From: Variovorax sp. KBW07
GTDB lineage: Bacteria > Pseudomonadota > Gammaproteobacteria > Burkholderiales > Burkholderiaceae_C
DNA length: 64,000 nucleotides
Direction of reading: 5' to 3'
Assembly (NCBI RefSeq): GCF_003852515.1
Contig: NZ_QAJK01000065.1
Coordinates: forward strand, 30,029 to 94,028
Under the pieces are notes generated by a model. That model was not told where the DNA came from and ran no database searches. It saw only the letters and a program-made list of their open reading frames with translations. Both the position numbers and the translations under genes were made by a program. Of the stretch, positions 53,154 through 63,997 are shown piece by piece. Within the stretch, counting starts at the first letter, position 1, and every line of letters starts with the position of its first letter.

Positions 53154-55113
53154 GCAACTCGCCGGCAGTGGCCGCAATGCTTGGCTGCTGCGGCTTTCCC
53201 TGCTGGGTGATCAGCGACGTGAAGTCGCGCAGGCGGTGATGGAGCTCGGCCAGGTTGCTTTCCTGCGCGGCCAGTTCGACCAGCCGTTCATCAAGATTGC
53301 CCGCCGCGCTCTGGATGCGCTCGATCGCTTCGATGCGCTTGCTGAAGTTGCGGCGGCGCTCCTTCAGCTGTGCATCGATCTGCGCGCTCGCGCCCCTGCT
53401 CCAGCGCTCGACCTCGGTCATGGCGGCCTCGTTCACCAGCCGCAGCCGGCTGGCCAGCGCACGCACCAGCTTGTCGCAGAAATCGGCCTGCGCAAGCTTC
53501 AGCAGGTTGCCCACGCCCAGGTAGTGGATGTGGCTGCGCTCGATCTGGCTCAGCTCCTGTTCGAAGCCCGTCAGGTCGGGCTCGGCCGGCGCCTGCAAGG
53601 TGAAGCCCTGCTCGGCATTGAGCTGGCGGAAGGTGGCGTGCAGCATCGACTGGATCTCTGCCGTGGTCGCCTGCACTTCGCGCAGGTTGTTGCGCAGCGA
53701 ATCGAAGGTCTCGGCGTACACCTTGCGCACATTGAACTTGACGCCGGGGCGCTTGAGCGCGGCCGACAGCCGCACCATGTCCGCCTTGAGCGCGGTGCGG
53801 CCCAGCACCGCGTACACCTCGCGCAGCAGCTTGCCCTGCACCGAGCGCAGCGCCAGGATGCGGGTGTTGCTGCCCTCGAACTCGGCATGCTCCTGATCGA
53901 TGCGCGCACGCATGTGGCGGATCACCGAAACGTTCTTGCCGCGCAGCCCCTGCAGTTCGAGCGCCTGCTCGGACAGGTCGCGCTGGCGCACCTTCAGGAT
54001 GCGTTCGGCCTCGGTGCGCAGCGCGCTCATGCCGGCATCGACGGCAAGCCGCAGCATGGTCTCGCGCTTGCCGAGCACGCCTTCGCCCAGCAGGGCTTCG
54101 AGCGCCGGCAGCCGGCTGGCTTCGAGCAACGGCCCGTCGCGCTGGATCTTGGCCTGCAGCCCCTTTTGCGCGGACACCGGCAGCACCTGCGCCAGCGGCA
54201 CTTCGAGCAGTCGGGCCGCGCCGTCGCGCTGGCGCTCGATCTGCTGTTCGATCTGCGCGGGCGTGCTCAGCGTGTCCCACATGGTGTCGATCTTGTTGAG
54301 CACCACGAAGCGCGTGCTGTTGTCTTCGTCCTCGGTAATGAGGTGTTCGCGCCAGATCGACAGGTCGGAGCGCGTCACGCCCGTTTCGGCGCCAAGAATG
54401 AAGACGACCGCGTGCGCCTGCGGGATCAGGCTCACCGTGAGTTCGGGCTCGGCACCGATCGCGTTCAGGCCCGGGGTATCGAGAATCACCAGCCCCTGCT
54501 CCAGCAGCGGGTGGGGCATGTTCAGCACCGCATGGCGCCAGCGCGGAATTTCGACGCGGCCGTCGGCGTTCTGCACCGGGTTGTCGTCGGGTGTGTCGTC
54601 GTTCCAGAAGCCCAGCGTGCGGGCTTCTTCCTTGTCGACCCACAACACTTCGGCCACCTTGCCCATGGCCTGCGCCAGTTGCTCGGCATTGCCGACGTCG
54701 ATGGCGATCTCGGTCCAGCGCGTGGGCTTCTCGCGCCAGTGGGCCAGCGAATGCGGCTCCAGGCGGGTTTCGATCGGCAGCAGGCGCAGCTTGGGCGCCA
54801 GCGCGGCGTCGTAGCCCAGCTCGGTGGGGCACATCGTGGTGCGCCCCGCGCTGGCCGGCATGATGCGCCGCCCATAGCCTGCGAAGAAGATGGCGTTGAT
54901 CAGCTCGGACTTGCCGCGCGAGAACTCGGCCACGAACGCGACCATGACCTTGCTGGTGCGAATCTGCGTCTCGAGCCCGCGCAAGCGCTCGGCCACCGCC
55001 TGGTCGAGCAGCTCGTTCTCGGTCAGCCAGCGGGACAGCCACTGCAGCCGGTGCGCGAAATTGCTCCGCCAGGCACCGTGCTGATCGAGTTGTTGATTGA
55101 AAGAGCGGCTCAA
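53143..55113 (-). CDS. Bacterial dynamin-like GTPase
   Basis: A 656-residue dynamin-family protein. The GTPase domain (about residues 50-300) has P-loop FVAEFSRGKSEL, a G2 threonine in AGRTTMCPTELGY, DTPGLNAIG as G3 and VLNKIDTMWDT as G4. The rest is long alpha-helix and coiled coil with no clear membrane helix. Bacterial dynamin-like proteins act on membranes; no partner gene is adjacent. It overlaps mutY by 11 bases on the same strand, so they are likely co-transcribed. Confidence 0.92.
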   Translation of the reverse strand: MSRSFNQQLDQHGAWRSNFAHRLQWLSRWLTENELLDQAVAERLRGLETQIRTSKVMVAFVAEFSRGKSELINAIFFAGYGRRIMPASAGRTTMCPTELGYDAALAPKLRLLPIETRLEPHSLAHWREKPTRWTEIAIDVGNAEQLAQAMGKVAEVLWVDKEEARTLGFWNDDTPDDNPVQNADGRVEIPRWRHAVLNMPHPLLEQGLVILDTPGLNAIGAEPELTVSLIPQAHAVVFILGAETGVTRSDLSIWREHLITEDEDNSTRFVVLNKIDTMWDTLSTPAQIEQQIERQRDGAARLLEVPLAQVLPVSAQKGLQAKIQRDGPLLEASRLPALEALLGEGVLGKRETMLRLAVDAGMSALRTEAERILKVRQRDLSEQALELQGLRGKNVSVIRHMRARIDQEHAEFEGSNTRILALRSVQGKLLREVYAVLGRTALKADMVRLSAALKRPGVKFNVRKVYAETFDSLRNNLREVQATTAEIQSMLHATFRQLNAEQGFTLQAPAEPDLTGFEQELSQIERSHIHYLGVGNLLKLAQADFCDKLVRALASRLRLVNEAAMTEVERWSRGASAQIDAQLKERRRNFSKRIEAIERIQSAAGNLDERLVELAAQESNLAELHHRLRDFTSLITQQGKPQQPSIAATAGELRAA

Positions 55114-55202
55114 GGGAAATATGTAAGAAACAATTTACAAATATAGCATCGCACGCCGTGCAGCGACGGTTTGCAGGGTATCCCCCTGCAAGCGGGCCGC
55201 GG

Positions 55203-56015
55203 CTACTTCTGGCAATTCGGGCAGTAGTAGGTGGAGCGCTGCCCCTGGCGCAGCAGCCGGATCGGCGTTGCACAAACCCGACAGGGCTCACCGGCCCGGC
55301 CGTAGACGGTCGCTTCCAGCTGGAAATAGCCGCTCTGGCCGTCCACGTTCGAGAAGTCGCGCAGCGTGCTGCCGCCCTTTTCCACCGCCCGGGCCAGGAT
55401 GTCCCGCACCGCCGCGTGGAGCTTGGCCGCCCGCGGCCGGCTGATGCGCGCGGCCGACAGCGTGGGCCGGATGCCGGCCATGAACAGCGCCTCGGACGCA
55501 TAGATGTTGCCCACGCCCACCACCACCTCGCCGGCCAGCAGCACCTGCTTGACGGCCGTCTTGCGCTTCTTGAGGCCGGCATGGAATGCGTCGAGGTCGA
55601 AATCGTCGCCCAGCGGCTCCATGCCCAGGCCGCCGAGCAGCTTGATGGCCCAGGGCGCTTCTTCGTGGTCCACGTACACCACGGCACCGAAGCGGCGCGG
55701 ATCGTTGAGCCGCAAGGTGCCGCGGTCGGTGACCAGGTCGAAATGATCGTGCGTGCCGGGCGGCGGCAGCGCCGCATCGAAGCGCAGGCTGCCCGACATG
55801 CCCAGGTGCAGCAGCAGGATGCCGCGATCAAGGTCGATCAGCAGGTATTTGCCGCGGCGCCGTACCTGGAGCACCCGCCGCCCGACCAGCGCCTCGGGCA
55901 GCACCATCAGCGCCCAGCGCAAGGGCTTGCCGATGCGGACCGCATCGATGCGCGCGCCGGCAATGCGGTCGGCAAAACCGCGCCGGGTGACTTCGACTTC
56001 GGGCAACTCGGGCAT
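55203..56015 (-). CDS. mutM: Formamidopyrimidine-DNA glycosylase
   Basis: A 270-residue Fpg. PELPEVE follows the initiator Met (Pro1 and Glu2 are the nucleophile and acid in the mature protein), [10 protein letters not shown] and the conserved lysine follow, and the zinc finger [25 protein letters not shown] ends the protein as CX2C-X16-CX2C. It excises 8-oxoG and is a bifunctional glycosylase/AP lyase. It lies 89 bases upstream of the dynamin-mutY unit on the same strand, so the two GO-system glycosylases flank the dynamin gene. Confidence 0.96.
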   Translation of the reverse strand: MPELPEVEVTRRGFADRIAGARIDAVRIGKPLRWALMVLPEALVGRRVLQVRRRGKYLLIDLDRGILLLHLGMSGSLRFDAALPPPGTHDHFDLVTDRGTLRLNDPRRFGAVVYVDHEEAPWAIKLLGGLGMEPLGDDFDLDAFHAGLKKRKTAVKQVLLAGEVVVGVGNIYASEALFMAGIRPTLSAARISRPRAAKLHAAVRDILARAVEKGGSTLRDFSNVDGQSGYFQLEATVYGRAGEPCRVCATPIRLLRQGQRSTYYCPNCQK

Positions 56016-56094
56016 GAAAGGAAAACTCCGATGACTCGCGATTCGACGAAGCCCCACGCGGCGCTCGTTCAAATGGCTGGATTATTATGGCCAG

Positions 56095-57951
56095 ATGAAT
56101 CTATCGCCCCGCCGACACCGCCTTGCGGCGGCCGCGTCTCTCGCTCTCCTGGCCTGCGCGGTTCACGCGCAATCCTCCTCCGATCCCGCCGCTCCCGGCA
56201 GCCCCGCGCCCATCATCGAGCGCACGTCGCCACCGAAGCCGGCGGTCAGGCCACGGACCGTCGCGGCCAAGCCGGCCAGCGAACCGGCGGCTCAGCCTTC
56301 GGCACTGACGGCCGACCTGTTCTACGAAATCCTCATGGGCGAGCTGACGACGCGCTCGGGCGATCCGGGCTCCGGCTATGCGCTGGTGCTCGACGCCGCA
56401 CGCCGGCTGCGCGATGGCAAGCTGTTCCAGCGGGCCGTTGAAATTGCATTGCAATCGCGTTCGGGCGACGCCGCCCTCGCGGCAGCCCGTGCCTGGCAGG
56501 AATCGCTGCCCACCTCGCGCGACGCACGGCGCATCGAGCTTCAGATCCTGATCGCGCTGAACCGCATCAGCGAAACGGTCGAGCCCCTGCGCGCCGAAGT
56601 GGCTGCCACCTCGCAGATCGAACGGCCGCTGCTGATGGCCGTGATCACGCGCAACTACTCGCGTGCGTCCGACAAGAAGCTGGCCGCTTCGGTGGTCGAG
56701 CAGGCGTTGGTCGACGAACTCAAGAGCCCGACGAGCGGCGGCATGGCCTGGGCCACCGTGGGCCGGCTGCGGCTGAATGCGGGCGATGCCAGCGGCGCCC
56801 TGGAAGCTGCGCGCAAGGGCCAGGAGATCGATCCGACGTCCGATGCGCCGGCCGCCCTGGCGCTCGAAATGATCGACCCCGGCCAGCCGCTCGCCGAACC
56901 GATCGTCACGCGTTACCTGAACAACAACCCCAAGGCCGCGCCCGACCTTCGCGTCGCCTATGCACGCGTGCTGGTCGAGAACCGCCGCTACGGCGATGCC
57001 AGCACACAGCTCCAGGCAGTGACCACATCGCGCCCCGAACTGGCCGAGCCGTGGCTGCTGCTCGGCAGCCTGCAGATGCAGGCCAAGCAGGACGCGGCAG
57101 CCGAAGCCTCGCTCAAGCGCTTCATCGAGCTGTCGGGAAGCCAGGGCAAGGGCGCGGCGGCGGCTGATGCCGACGACCGCAAGCGCGGCGTGTCGCAGGC
57201 CTACCTTGCGCTTGCGCAACTGGCGGAGCGGCGCAAGGATTTCGCCGCCGCCGAGCGCTGGCTGGCGCGCGTCGATGGCGCCGATGAACTGGTGGCCGCG
57301 CAAAGCCGCCGCGCGGGCCTGCTGGCACGCCAGGGCAAGCTGGCGCAGGCACGTGAAGTCATTCGTGGGCTGCCCGAGCGCACGCCCGAAGACAAGAAGC
57401 AGAAATTCCTTGCCGAAGTGCAGTTGCTGCGCGACGCCAAGCAATACCAGGCGGCCTACGACATGCTGGCCCAGGCCTCCGCGGCCACGCCCGACGACGC
57501 CGACCTGGTCTATGACCAGGCCATGATCGCCGAGAAGCTCAACCGCCTCGACGAGATGGAGCGGCTGCTGCGCCGGCTGATCCAGCTCAAGCCCGACAGC
57601 CAGAACGCATACAACGCGCTTGGCTACTCGTTCGCCGATCGCAAGATCCGACTCGAGGAGGCACGCACGCTGATCCAGAAGGCGGTGCAACTGGCGCCTG
57701 AAGATCCGTTCATTGCCGACAGCCTGGGCTGGGTCGAATTCCGCCTCGGCAACACGGCCGAGGCCATCCGCATCCTCGAGGCGGCCTACAAGACACGCCC
57801 CGACCCCGAGATCGGCGCGCATTTCGGCGAAGTGCTGTGGAGCACCGGCCAGAAGGACCGCGCGGTCACGATCTGGAAGGAAGCCCTGCTGAGCGATGCC
57901 GAGAACGAGACCCTGCAGGAAACGCTCAAGCGCTTGCGGGTCAAGCCATGA
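56095..57951 (+). CDS. Exported tetratricopeptide-repeat protein
   Basis: A 618-residue protein with a Sec signal peptide (basic start, AAAASLALLACAVHAQ, cleavage near residue 26) and many TPR-type helix pairs from about residue 60 to the end (for example PDSQNAYNALGYSFADRKIR, then DPFIADSLGWVEFRLGNTAE). The signal peptide lacks a lipobox. It overlaps lolB by four bases (ATGA), and in related genomes TPR proteins in this position accompany lolB, suggesting a periplasmic role in envelope assembly. That role is inference. Confidence 0.88.
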   Translation: MNLSPRRHRLAAAASLALLACAVHAQSSSDPAAPGSPAPIIERTSPPKPAVRPRTVAAKPASEPAAQPSALTADLFYEILMGELTTRSGDPGSGYALVLDAARRLRDGKLFQRAVEIALQSRSGDAALAAARAWQESLPTSRDARRIELQILIALNRISETVEPLRAEVAATSQIERPLLMAVITRNYSRASDKKLAASVVEQALVDELKSPTSGGMAWATVGRLRLNAGDASGALEAARKGQEIDPTSDAPAALALEMIDPGQPLAEPIVTRYLNNNPKAAPDLRVAYARVLVENRRYGDASTQLQAVTTSRPELAEPWLLLGSLQMQAKQDAAAEASLKRFIELSGSQGKGAAAADADDRKRGVSQAYLALAQLAERRKDFAAAERWLARVDGADELVAAQSRRAGLLARQGKLAQAREVIRGLPERTPEDKKQKFLAEVQLLRDAKQYQAAYDMLAQASAATPDDADLVYDQAMIAEKLNRLDEMERLLRRLIQLKPDSQNAYNALGYSFADRKIRLEEARTLIQKAVQLAPEDPFIADSLGWVEFRLGNTAEAIRILEAAYKTRPDPEIGAHFGEVLWSTGQKDRAVTIWKEALLSDAENETLQETLKRLRVKP

Positions 57952-58475
57952 CCTCGGCCGTCGTCGGCGAAGCCGTGTCGAACGGCCGCCGCACGGCCCT
58001 GTCCGTGGGCGGCGCGGCGCTTCTCTGGCTGACGGGCTGCGCCCAGTTGTCGGGCCGCTCTTCGGGGCCGAAGACTTCGGACAGCTGGAGCGGCCGCATG
58101 TCGCTGCGCATCGAAAGCGAACCAGTGCAGACCTTTGCCGCGCTGTTCGAGCTGCGCGGCTCGGCCGAGGCCGGCGACCTCACTCTCACCACGCCCATCG
58201 GCAGCACGCTGGCGCAACTGCACTGGACGCCGGGCGAAGCCCTGCTCAAGGACGGCAGCAACACCCGGCGCTTCGAATCGGTCGATGCACTGGTCGAAGC
58301 GGCCACGGGCGCGGCCATTCCGGTCGGCGCGCTGTTCGGCTGGCTGGCGGGCCGCAACGAGCCCGTGCCCGGCTGGAAACCCGACCTGGCGCAACTCGGC
58401 AGCGGGCGCCTGCAGGCCGTGCGCGAATCGCCGAGCCCCCGCGCCGACCTGCGCATCGTGTTCGAACGGTCATGA
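57948..58475 (+). CDS. lolB: Outer-membrane lipoprotein insertion protein LolB
   Basis: A 175-residue lipoprotein. The lipobox LTGC is at about residues 28-31. The mature part has WSGRMSLRIESEPVQTFAAL and GWLAGRNEPVPGW, as in betaproteobacterial LolB. It accepts lipoproteins from LolA and inserts them into the outer membrane. It overlaps the TPR gene upstream and ispE downstream, both by ATGA. Confidence 0.92.
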   Translation: MTSAVVGEAVSNGRRTALSVGGAALLWLTGCAQLSGRSSGPKTSDSWSGRMSLRIESEPVQTFAALFELRGSAEAGDLTLTTPIGSTLAQLHWTPGEALLKDGSNTRRFESVDALVEAATGAAIPVGALFGWLAGRNEPVPGWKPDLAQLGSGRLQAVRESPSPRADLRIVFERS

Positions 58476-59353
58476 AGGCGATCTACGACCTTCCCGCACC
58501 GGCCAAGCTCAACCTCTTCCTGCACATCACCGGCCGGCGAGACGACGGCTACCACCTGTTGCAATCGGTCTTCATGCTGATCGACTGGTGCGACACGCTG
58601 CACGTCGAGCTTCGGCGCGACGGCCAGCTGAGCCGCCAAGACCTCACGACCGAGCTGCCGGCCGACGACCTGATCCTGCGGGCCGCACGCGCATTGCAGG
58701 CACATGCCGCGCCCGGCCAGGGCGCCCACATCTCGGTGGCCAAGCATGTGCCGGCGCAGGCCGGCATGGGCGGCGGCTCTTCGGATGCGGCCACCTGCCT
58801 CCTGGCGCTGAATCGCTTGTGGGGGCTGAACCTGCCGCTTTCGCGCCTGTTGCACATCGGGCTGAAGCTCGGTGCCGACGTGCCTTTTTTCCTTGCCGGC
58901 CGCAACGCGTGGGTCGAGGGCATCGGAGAGCAAATTCGTCCGGTTACACTCCCTGCTGCGCACTTCGCGGTGGTCAAGCCACCCGAAGGACTCGATACCC
59001 GATTAATTTTTTCTGCGCCCGATCTTGAACGTGCAACTCCTGTTGCTATAATCTCGGGCTTTGCTGCAGATAGCAAACAAAACGAAGCTCCTGACCTGGG
59101 AAACCAGGTTTTCGACTTCGGTAGAAACGACCTGCAGCCGGTTGCTCAGCGGCTTTGCCCCGCGGTCACCGACGCCATCGAATGGCTCGGCGCCCAAGGT
59201 TTGAAGGCCCGAATGACCGGCTCCGGAAGTTCGGTGTTCGCAAAGCTGCAGCAAGCGCCGCAAGACGCGGAACTGCTCGAAGCCCCAAAAGGGTGGCAGG
59301 TTCGTCGATGCAGCAATTTGGCTGTTCATCCTCTCTGGGGGTGGGCAACCTGA
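58472..59353 (+). CDS. ispE: 4-diphosphocytidyl-2-C-methyl-D-erythritol kinase
   Basis: A 293-residue GHMP kinase of the MEP isoprenoid pathway. It begins PAPAKLNLFLHITGRRDDGY, has the ATP loop PAQAGMGGGSSDAATCL, GADVPFFLAGRNAWVEGIGE and MTGSGSSVFAKL. The start overlaps lolB by ATGA. The stretch from about residue 185 to 210 is locally AT-rich and holds a promoter-like sequence (see 59025). Confidence 0.95.
   Translation: MKAIYDLPAPAKLNLFLHITGRRDDGYHLLQSVFMLIDWCDTLHVELRRDGQLSRQDLTTELPADDLILRAARALQAHAAPGQGAHISVAKHVPAQAGMGGGSSDAATCLLALNRLWGLNLPLSRLLHIGLKLGADVPFFLAGRNAWVEGIGEQIRPVTLPAAHFAVVKPPEGLDTRLIFSAPDLERATPVAIISGFAADSKQNEAPDLGNQVFDFGRNDLQPVAQRLCPAVTDAIEWLGAQGLKARMTGSGSSVFAKLQQAPQDAELLEAPKGWQVRRCSNLAVHPLWGWAT
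59025..59052 (+). promoter_or_regulatory. Sigma-70-type promoter inside ispE
   Basis: TTGAAC (59025-59030) and a perfect TATAAT (59047-59052) with a 16-base spacer, in a clearly AT-rich patch of ispE. It likely drives tRNA-Gln and prs. About 40 bases downstream is a GAAA-loop hairpin with a short T-run (59092-59113). Confidence 0.6.
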
Positions 59354-59423
59354 AGATGATCGAATCGCCCAGGCGGTTCGATGCGACATATATCGGTTGA
59401 TGGTGAAAACCATCGACCCGTGT

Positions 59424-59500
59424 AGGGGAGTCGCCAAGCTGGTTAAGGCACTGGATTTTGATTCCAGCATGCAAAGGTTCGAATCCTTTCTCCCCTGCCA
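59424..59500 (+). tRNA. tRNA-Gln (anticodon UUG)
   Basis: A 77-nt tRNA with acceptor AGGGGAG/CTCCCCT, anticodon loop TTTTGAT (TTG), T-loop GTTCGAATC and encoded GCCA end. Confidence 0.96.
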
Positions 59501-59507
59501 AATCTTC

Positions 59508-59541
59508 AAAGACTGCGGCCCAACGGCCGCAGTCTTCTTTT
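59508..59541 (+). terminator. Intrinsic terminator after tRNA-Gln
   Basis: GACTGCGGCC-CAAC-GGCCGCAGTC followed by TTCTTTT, eight bases beyond the tRNA. Confidence 0.88.
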
Positions 59542-59640
59542 GCAGCCCGCCCGCTGCAATAATCGGCGGCTAACCGGCCGCCACGCATCACAAACCTTTT
59601 GGCGGCTTCCTTAGCCAATTCGCACTGCCGGGACGCGCTC

Positions 59641-60615
59641 ATGCAGGCTAATCACCCTGATTTCATGGTTTTCACCGGCAACGCCAATCCTGGCCTTGCC
59701 GCAGAAATCGCGCACAACCTCGGCACTTCGCTGGGCGCCGCACGCGTCGGTCGCTTCTCCGATGGCGAAGTCACCGTCGAGATCAACCAGAACGTCCGGG
59801 CGCGCGATGTGTTCGTCGTGCAGTCGACCTGCGCCCCGACCAACGAAAACCTGATGGAACTGCTGATCATGGTCGACGCGCTCAAGCGCGCTTCGGCCGA
59901 GCGGATCAGCGCCGTGATTCCCTATTTCGGCTATGCCCGCCAGGACCGCCGCCCGCGTTCGAGCCGCGTGCCGATCTCGGCCCGCGTCGTGGCCAACCTG
60001 CTGGAAACCGTCGGCGTCGAGCGCGTGCTCACGATGGACCTTCACGCAGACCAGATCCAGGGCTTCTTCGACATTCCGGTCGACAACATCTACGCGTCGC
60101 CGGTGCTGCTGGGTGACCTGCGGGCCAAGAACTACGAAGACCTGATCGTGGTGTCGCCCGACGTCGGCGGCGTGGTTCGCGCCCGTGCGCTGGCCAAGCA
60201 ACTGAATTGCGACCTCGCCATCATCGACAAGCGCCGCCCGAAGGCAAACGTCAGCGAAGTCATGAACGTCATCGGCGAGATCGACGGCCGCAACTGCGTG
60301 ATCATGGACGACATGATCGACACCGCCGGCACGCTGGTCAAAGCAGCCGAAGTGCTGAAAGAGCGCGGCGCCAAGAGCGTCTACGCCTACTGCACGCACC
60401 CGATCTTCTCGGGCCCGGCCATCGAGCGCATCACGCAGGGCTCGGCCCTCGACGAAGTGGTCGTGACCAACACCATTCCCCTTTCCGACGCCGCCCTGGC
60501 CTGCGGAAAGATCCGCCAGCTCTCCGTGGCTCCGCTGATCGCCGAAACGATCCAGCGCATTGCCAAGGGCGAGTCGGTGATGAGTTTGTTCTCGGACCAG
60601 GACAACCTGTTCTGA
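59641..60615 (+). CDS. prs: Ribose-phosphate pyrophosphokinase
   Basis: A 324-residue PRPP synthase making PRPP from ribose-5-phosphate and ATP for nucleotide, histidine and tryptophan synthesis. Motifs: [52 protein letters not shown] and the PRPP loop [21 protein letters not shown] use the ATG at 59641, which fits family N-termini; earlier in-frame codons run into the tRNA-Gln terminator region. Confidence 0.96.
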   Translation: MQANHPDFMVFTGNANPGLAAEIAHNLGTSLGAARVGRFSDGEVTVEINQNVRARDVFVVQSTCAPTNENLMELLIMVDALKRASAERISAVIPYFGYARQDRRPRSSRVPISARVVANLLETVGVERVLTMDLHADQIQGFFDIPVDNIYASPVLLGDLRAKNYEDLIVVSPDVGGVVRARALAKQLNCDLAIIDKRRPKANVSEVMNVIGEIDGRNCVIMDDMIDTAGTLVKAAEVLKERGAKSVYAYCTHPIFSGPAIERITQGSALDEVVVTNTIPLSDAALACGKIRQLSVAPLIAETIQRIAKGESVMSLFSDQDNLF

Positions 60616-60710
60616 TCTGAGCAAAAAGCGGGTTCCTCTCCCTTTCGGGACGGGAGCCCTTGTTGAACCGGAGTCGCACTGGTCGCGGTGGACTCTCACA
60701 GGAGCTAGTT

Positions 60711-61388
60711 ATGAAATTCGTCGCTTTTGAGCGCGCAAAGCAGGGCACGGGTGCGAGCCGCCGTCTCCGCATCTCGGGCAAGACCCCCGGTATCGTCTAC
60801 GGTGGCGACACCCAGCCGCAACTGATCGAAATCGATCACAACGCGCTGTGGCACGCCCTGAAGAAGGAAGCTTTCCACGCCAGCGTGCTGGAAATGGAAA
60901 TCGACGGCGCCGTCAGCAAGGTTCTGCTGCGCGACGTGCAGTACCACCCGTTCCGCCAGCTGGTGCAACACATCGACTTCCAACGCGTCGATGCCAAGAC
61001 CCGCATGACCATGAAGGTGCCCGTGCACTTCAAGGGTGAAGAAGAATCCGACGCCGTCAAGGTCGACCAGAACCTGGTCAACCACGTGACCACCGAACTC
61101 GAACTGAACTGCCTGCCGAGCGATCTGCCCGAGTTCATCGAAGTCGACCTGTCGGGCCTGAAGAAGAACGGCACCGTCACGCTGAAGGACATCAAGCTGC
61201 CCAAGGGCGTGAAGTGGGTCAGCCACGGCAAGGTCAACCCGGTGCTGGCTTCGGCCGTGTCGCCGGCGGCTGAAGAAGTCGACGCCCCCGTTGAAGGCGC
61301 TGCCGACGCAGCTGCCGCGGCACCGGCCGGCAAGGGTGGCAAGCCCGCAGCCAAGACCCCCGCTGCCAAGACGCCTGCCAAGAAGTAA
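60711..61388 (+). CDS. rplY: 50S ribosomal protein L25 (general stress protein Ctc form)
   Basis: A 225-residue long-form L25. The 5S-rRNA-binding domain covers residues 1-95 ([20 protein letters not shown]) and the Ctc TL5-type C-terminal domain covers 95-190. The last 40 residues are an Ala/Pro/Lys-rich tail ([13 protein letters not shown]), common in betaproteobacteria. AGGAGC lies 8 bases before the ATG. It is followed by an intrinsic terminator and then pth. Confidence 0.96.
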   Translation: MKFVAFERAKQGTGASRRLRISGKTPGIVYGGDTQPQLIEIDHNALWHALKKEAFHASVLEMEIDGAVSKVLLRDVQYHPFRQLVQHIDFQRVDAKTRMTMKVPVHFKGEEESDAVKVDQNLVNHVTTELELNCLPSDLPEFIEVDLSGLKKNGTVTLKDIKLPKGVKWVSHGKVNPVLASAVSPAAEEVDAPVEGAADAAAAAPAGKGGKPAAKTPAAKTPAKK

Positions 61389-61418
61389 TCTCTTCTTCGC
61401 AAGCTCTCGAAAGAGTCA

Positions 61419-61449
61419 AAAGGCCCGCCCCGTGCGGGCCTTTTGCTTT
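61419..61449 (+). terminator. Intrinsic terminator after rplY
   Basis: AAAAGGCCCGC-CCCGT-GCGGGCCTTTT followed by GCTTTTT. Confidence 0.9.
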
Positions 61450-61472
61450 TTGGCAGCGAGATAATCCCGGCC

Positions 61473-62105
61473 ATGATCAAGCTGTTCGTCGGCCTCGGAA
61501 ACCCGGGCCCAGAGTACGAAGCCACGCGGCACAACGCGGGCTTCTGGTGGATCGACGCCCTGGCGCGCGACTGGAAACTCAACCTCGCGCCCGAGCGCGG
61601 CTACCACGGCCTTGCGGCACGCGCCAACATCGGCGGCCAGAGCATCTGGCTGCTGGAGCCGCAGACCTTCATGAACCTGTCGGGCAAGTCGGTGGCGGCG
61701 CTCGCGCGCTTCTTCAAGATCGCGCCCGAAGAAATTCTTGTGGTGCACGACGAACTCGACGTGGTGCCCGGCCAGGCCAAGCTCAAGTTCGGCGGCAGCC
61801 ATGCGGGCCACAACGGCCTGCGCGACATCCACGCGCAGCTCGGAACCGGCGACTACTGGCGGCTGCGCCTGGGCATCGGACACCCCGGCGTGAAGTCGGA
61901 GGTCGTCAACTGGGTGCTCAAGAAGCCACTCAAAGAACAGCGTGAGCTGATCGAGGACGCCATCGTCCGCACGCTGCACGCCGCACCCGCGCTCGTGGCC
62001 GGCGAGATGGAAAAAGCGACCCTGGTCATTCACACGAGCAAACCGCCACGGCCCAAACCGCCGCGGCGGGAGCCCGGCGACGGAGGCACGCCTGCCGCCA
62101 CCTAG
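61473..62105 (+). CDS. pth: Peptidyl-tRNA hydrolase
   Basis: A 210-residue Pth. Conserved segments: [20 protein letters not shown] with the catalytic His, [34 protein letters not shown] and [17 protein letters not shown]. It recycles tRNA from stalled peptidyl-tRNA. The last 20 residues are a Pro/Arg-rich tail outside the fold. The ATG at 61473 follows the rplY terminator; a start near 61443 would fall inside the terminator. Confidence 0.96.
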   Translation: MIKLFVGLGNPGPEYEATRHNAGFWWIDALARDWKLNLAPERGYHGLAARANIGGQSIWLLEPQTFMNLSGKSVAALARFFKIAPEEILVVHDELDVVPGQAKLKFGGSHAGHNGLRDIHAQLGTGDYWRLRLGIGHPGVKSEVVNWVLKKPLKEQRELIEDAIVRTLHAAPALVAGEMEKATLVIHTSKPPRPKPPRREPGDGGTPAAT

Positions 62106-62142
62106 CCGGCAACCGGAGCGCAGGGAGGGAGAGAAATAAAAA

Positions 62143-63027
<885 letters not shown>

Positions 63028-63046
63028 TTATGCTGCGCCCCGCCCC

Positions 63047-63997
63047 ATGAGTCTGTTTTTATTCAAGCGCCTCGCCACGCTGATCGGCACGTTGATCGGC
63101 GCCTCCGTCATCGTCTTCCTCGTCCTGGAGATCCTGCCGGGCAATGCCGCGCAGATGCTCATGGGCCCCGATGCCTCGCCCGAAGCCGTGGCCGCGCTCG
63201 CCACCAAGCTCGGCCTCGACCAGCCGGCATGGACGCGCTACTGGCACTGGATCGGCGGCCTGCTCACCGGCAACCTCGGCGACAGCTACGCCTACAGCTC
63301 GCCCGTGCTCGACCTGATTTTTGAACGGCTCGCGCTGACCGTGCCCCTTGCCATGCTGGCCATGGCGCTCACCGTCGTCATCGCACTGCTGGTGGGCGTG
63401 ACCGCCGCCGCGCGCCACAACAAGCTCGGCGACGTCGGCCTGATGGGCATGGCGCAGGTCGGTATCGCGATTCCGAATTTCTGGTTCGCGATTCTCTTGA
63501 TCCTCGTGTTTTCGGTGCAGTTGCAGTGGTTCTCAGCGGGCGGCTTCGAAGGCTGGGGCGAAGGCTTCTTCGCAGGGCTCAAATCGCTTTTGCTGCCTGC
63601 CCTGTCGCTGGCCGTGGTTCAGGCCGCGATCCTCGCGCGCATCACGCGTTCGGCCGTGCTCGAAGTGATGCGCGAAGACTTCGTGCGCACCGCGCGCGCC
63701 AAGGGCGTTTCGCAGCGCATGGTGCTGTGGACCCACGTGCTGCGCAACGCGATGATTCCGGTCATCACCGTCATGGGCATGCAGTTTTCCGAACTGCTGG
63801 CCGGCACCATCGTGGTGGAAAACGTGTTCTACCTGCCGGGCCTGGGCCGGCTGATCTTCCAGGCCATCAGCAACCGCGACCTGATCGTGGTGCGCAACTG
63901 CGTGATGCTGCTTGCCGCACTCGTGGTCATCGTGAACTTCGTGGTCGACGTGCTGTACGCCGTGATCGATCCGCGCATCAAGGCCAGCGACATATGA
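63047..63997 (+). CDS. ABC transporter permease, dipeptide/oligopeptide type (DppB-like)
   Basis: A 316-residue inner-membrane permease with six predicted helices. It begins SLFLFKRLATLIGTLIGASV and carries the EAA loop (VLEVMREDFVRTARAKGVSQ) near the C-terminus. The GxxNxxxF-like and GTIVVENVFYLPGLGRLI segments match DppB/OppB. It imports peptides or, in some members, nickel or opines; the binding protein would define the substrate. Its stop overlaps another ATG (ATGAGCA at 63994), so a second permease gene, DppC-like, starts at the right edge. Confidence 0.93.
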   Translation: MSLFLFKRLATLIGTLIGASVIVFLVLEILPGNAAQMLMGPDASPEAVAALATKLGLDQPAWTRYWHWIGGLLTGNLGDSYAYSSPVLDLIFERLALTVPLAMLAMALTVVIALLVGVTAAARHNKLGDVGLMGMAQVGIAIPNFWFAILLILVFSVQLQWFSAGGFEGWGEGFFAGLKSLLLPALSLAVVQAAILARITRSAVLEVMREDFVRTARAKGVSQRMVLWTHVLRNAMIPVITVMGMQFSELLAGTIVVENVFYLPGLGRLIFQAISNRDLIVVRNCVMLLAALVVIVNFVVDVLYAVIDPRIKASDI

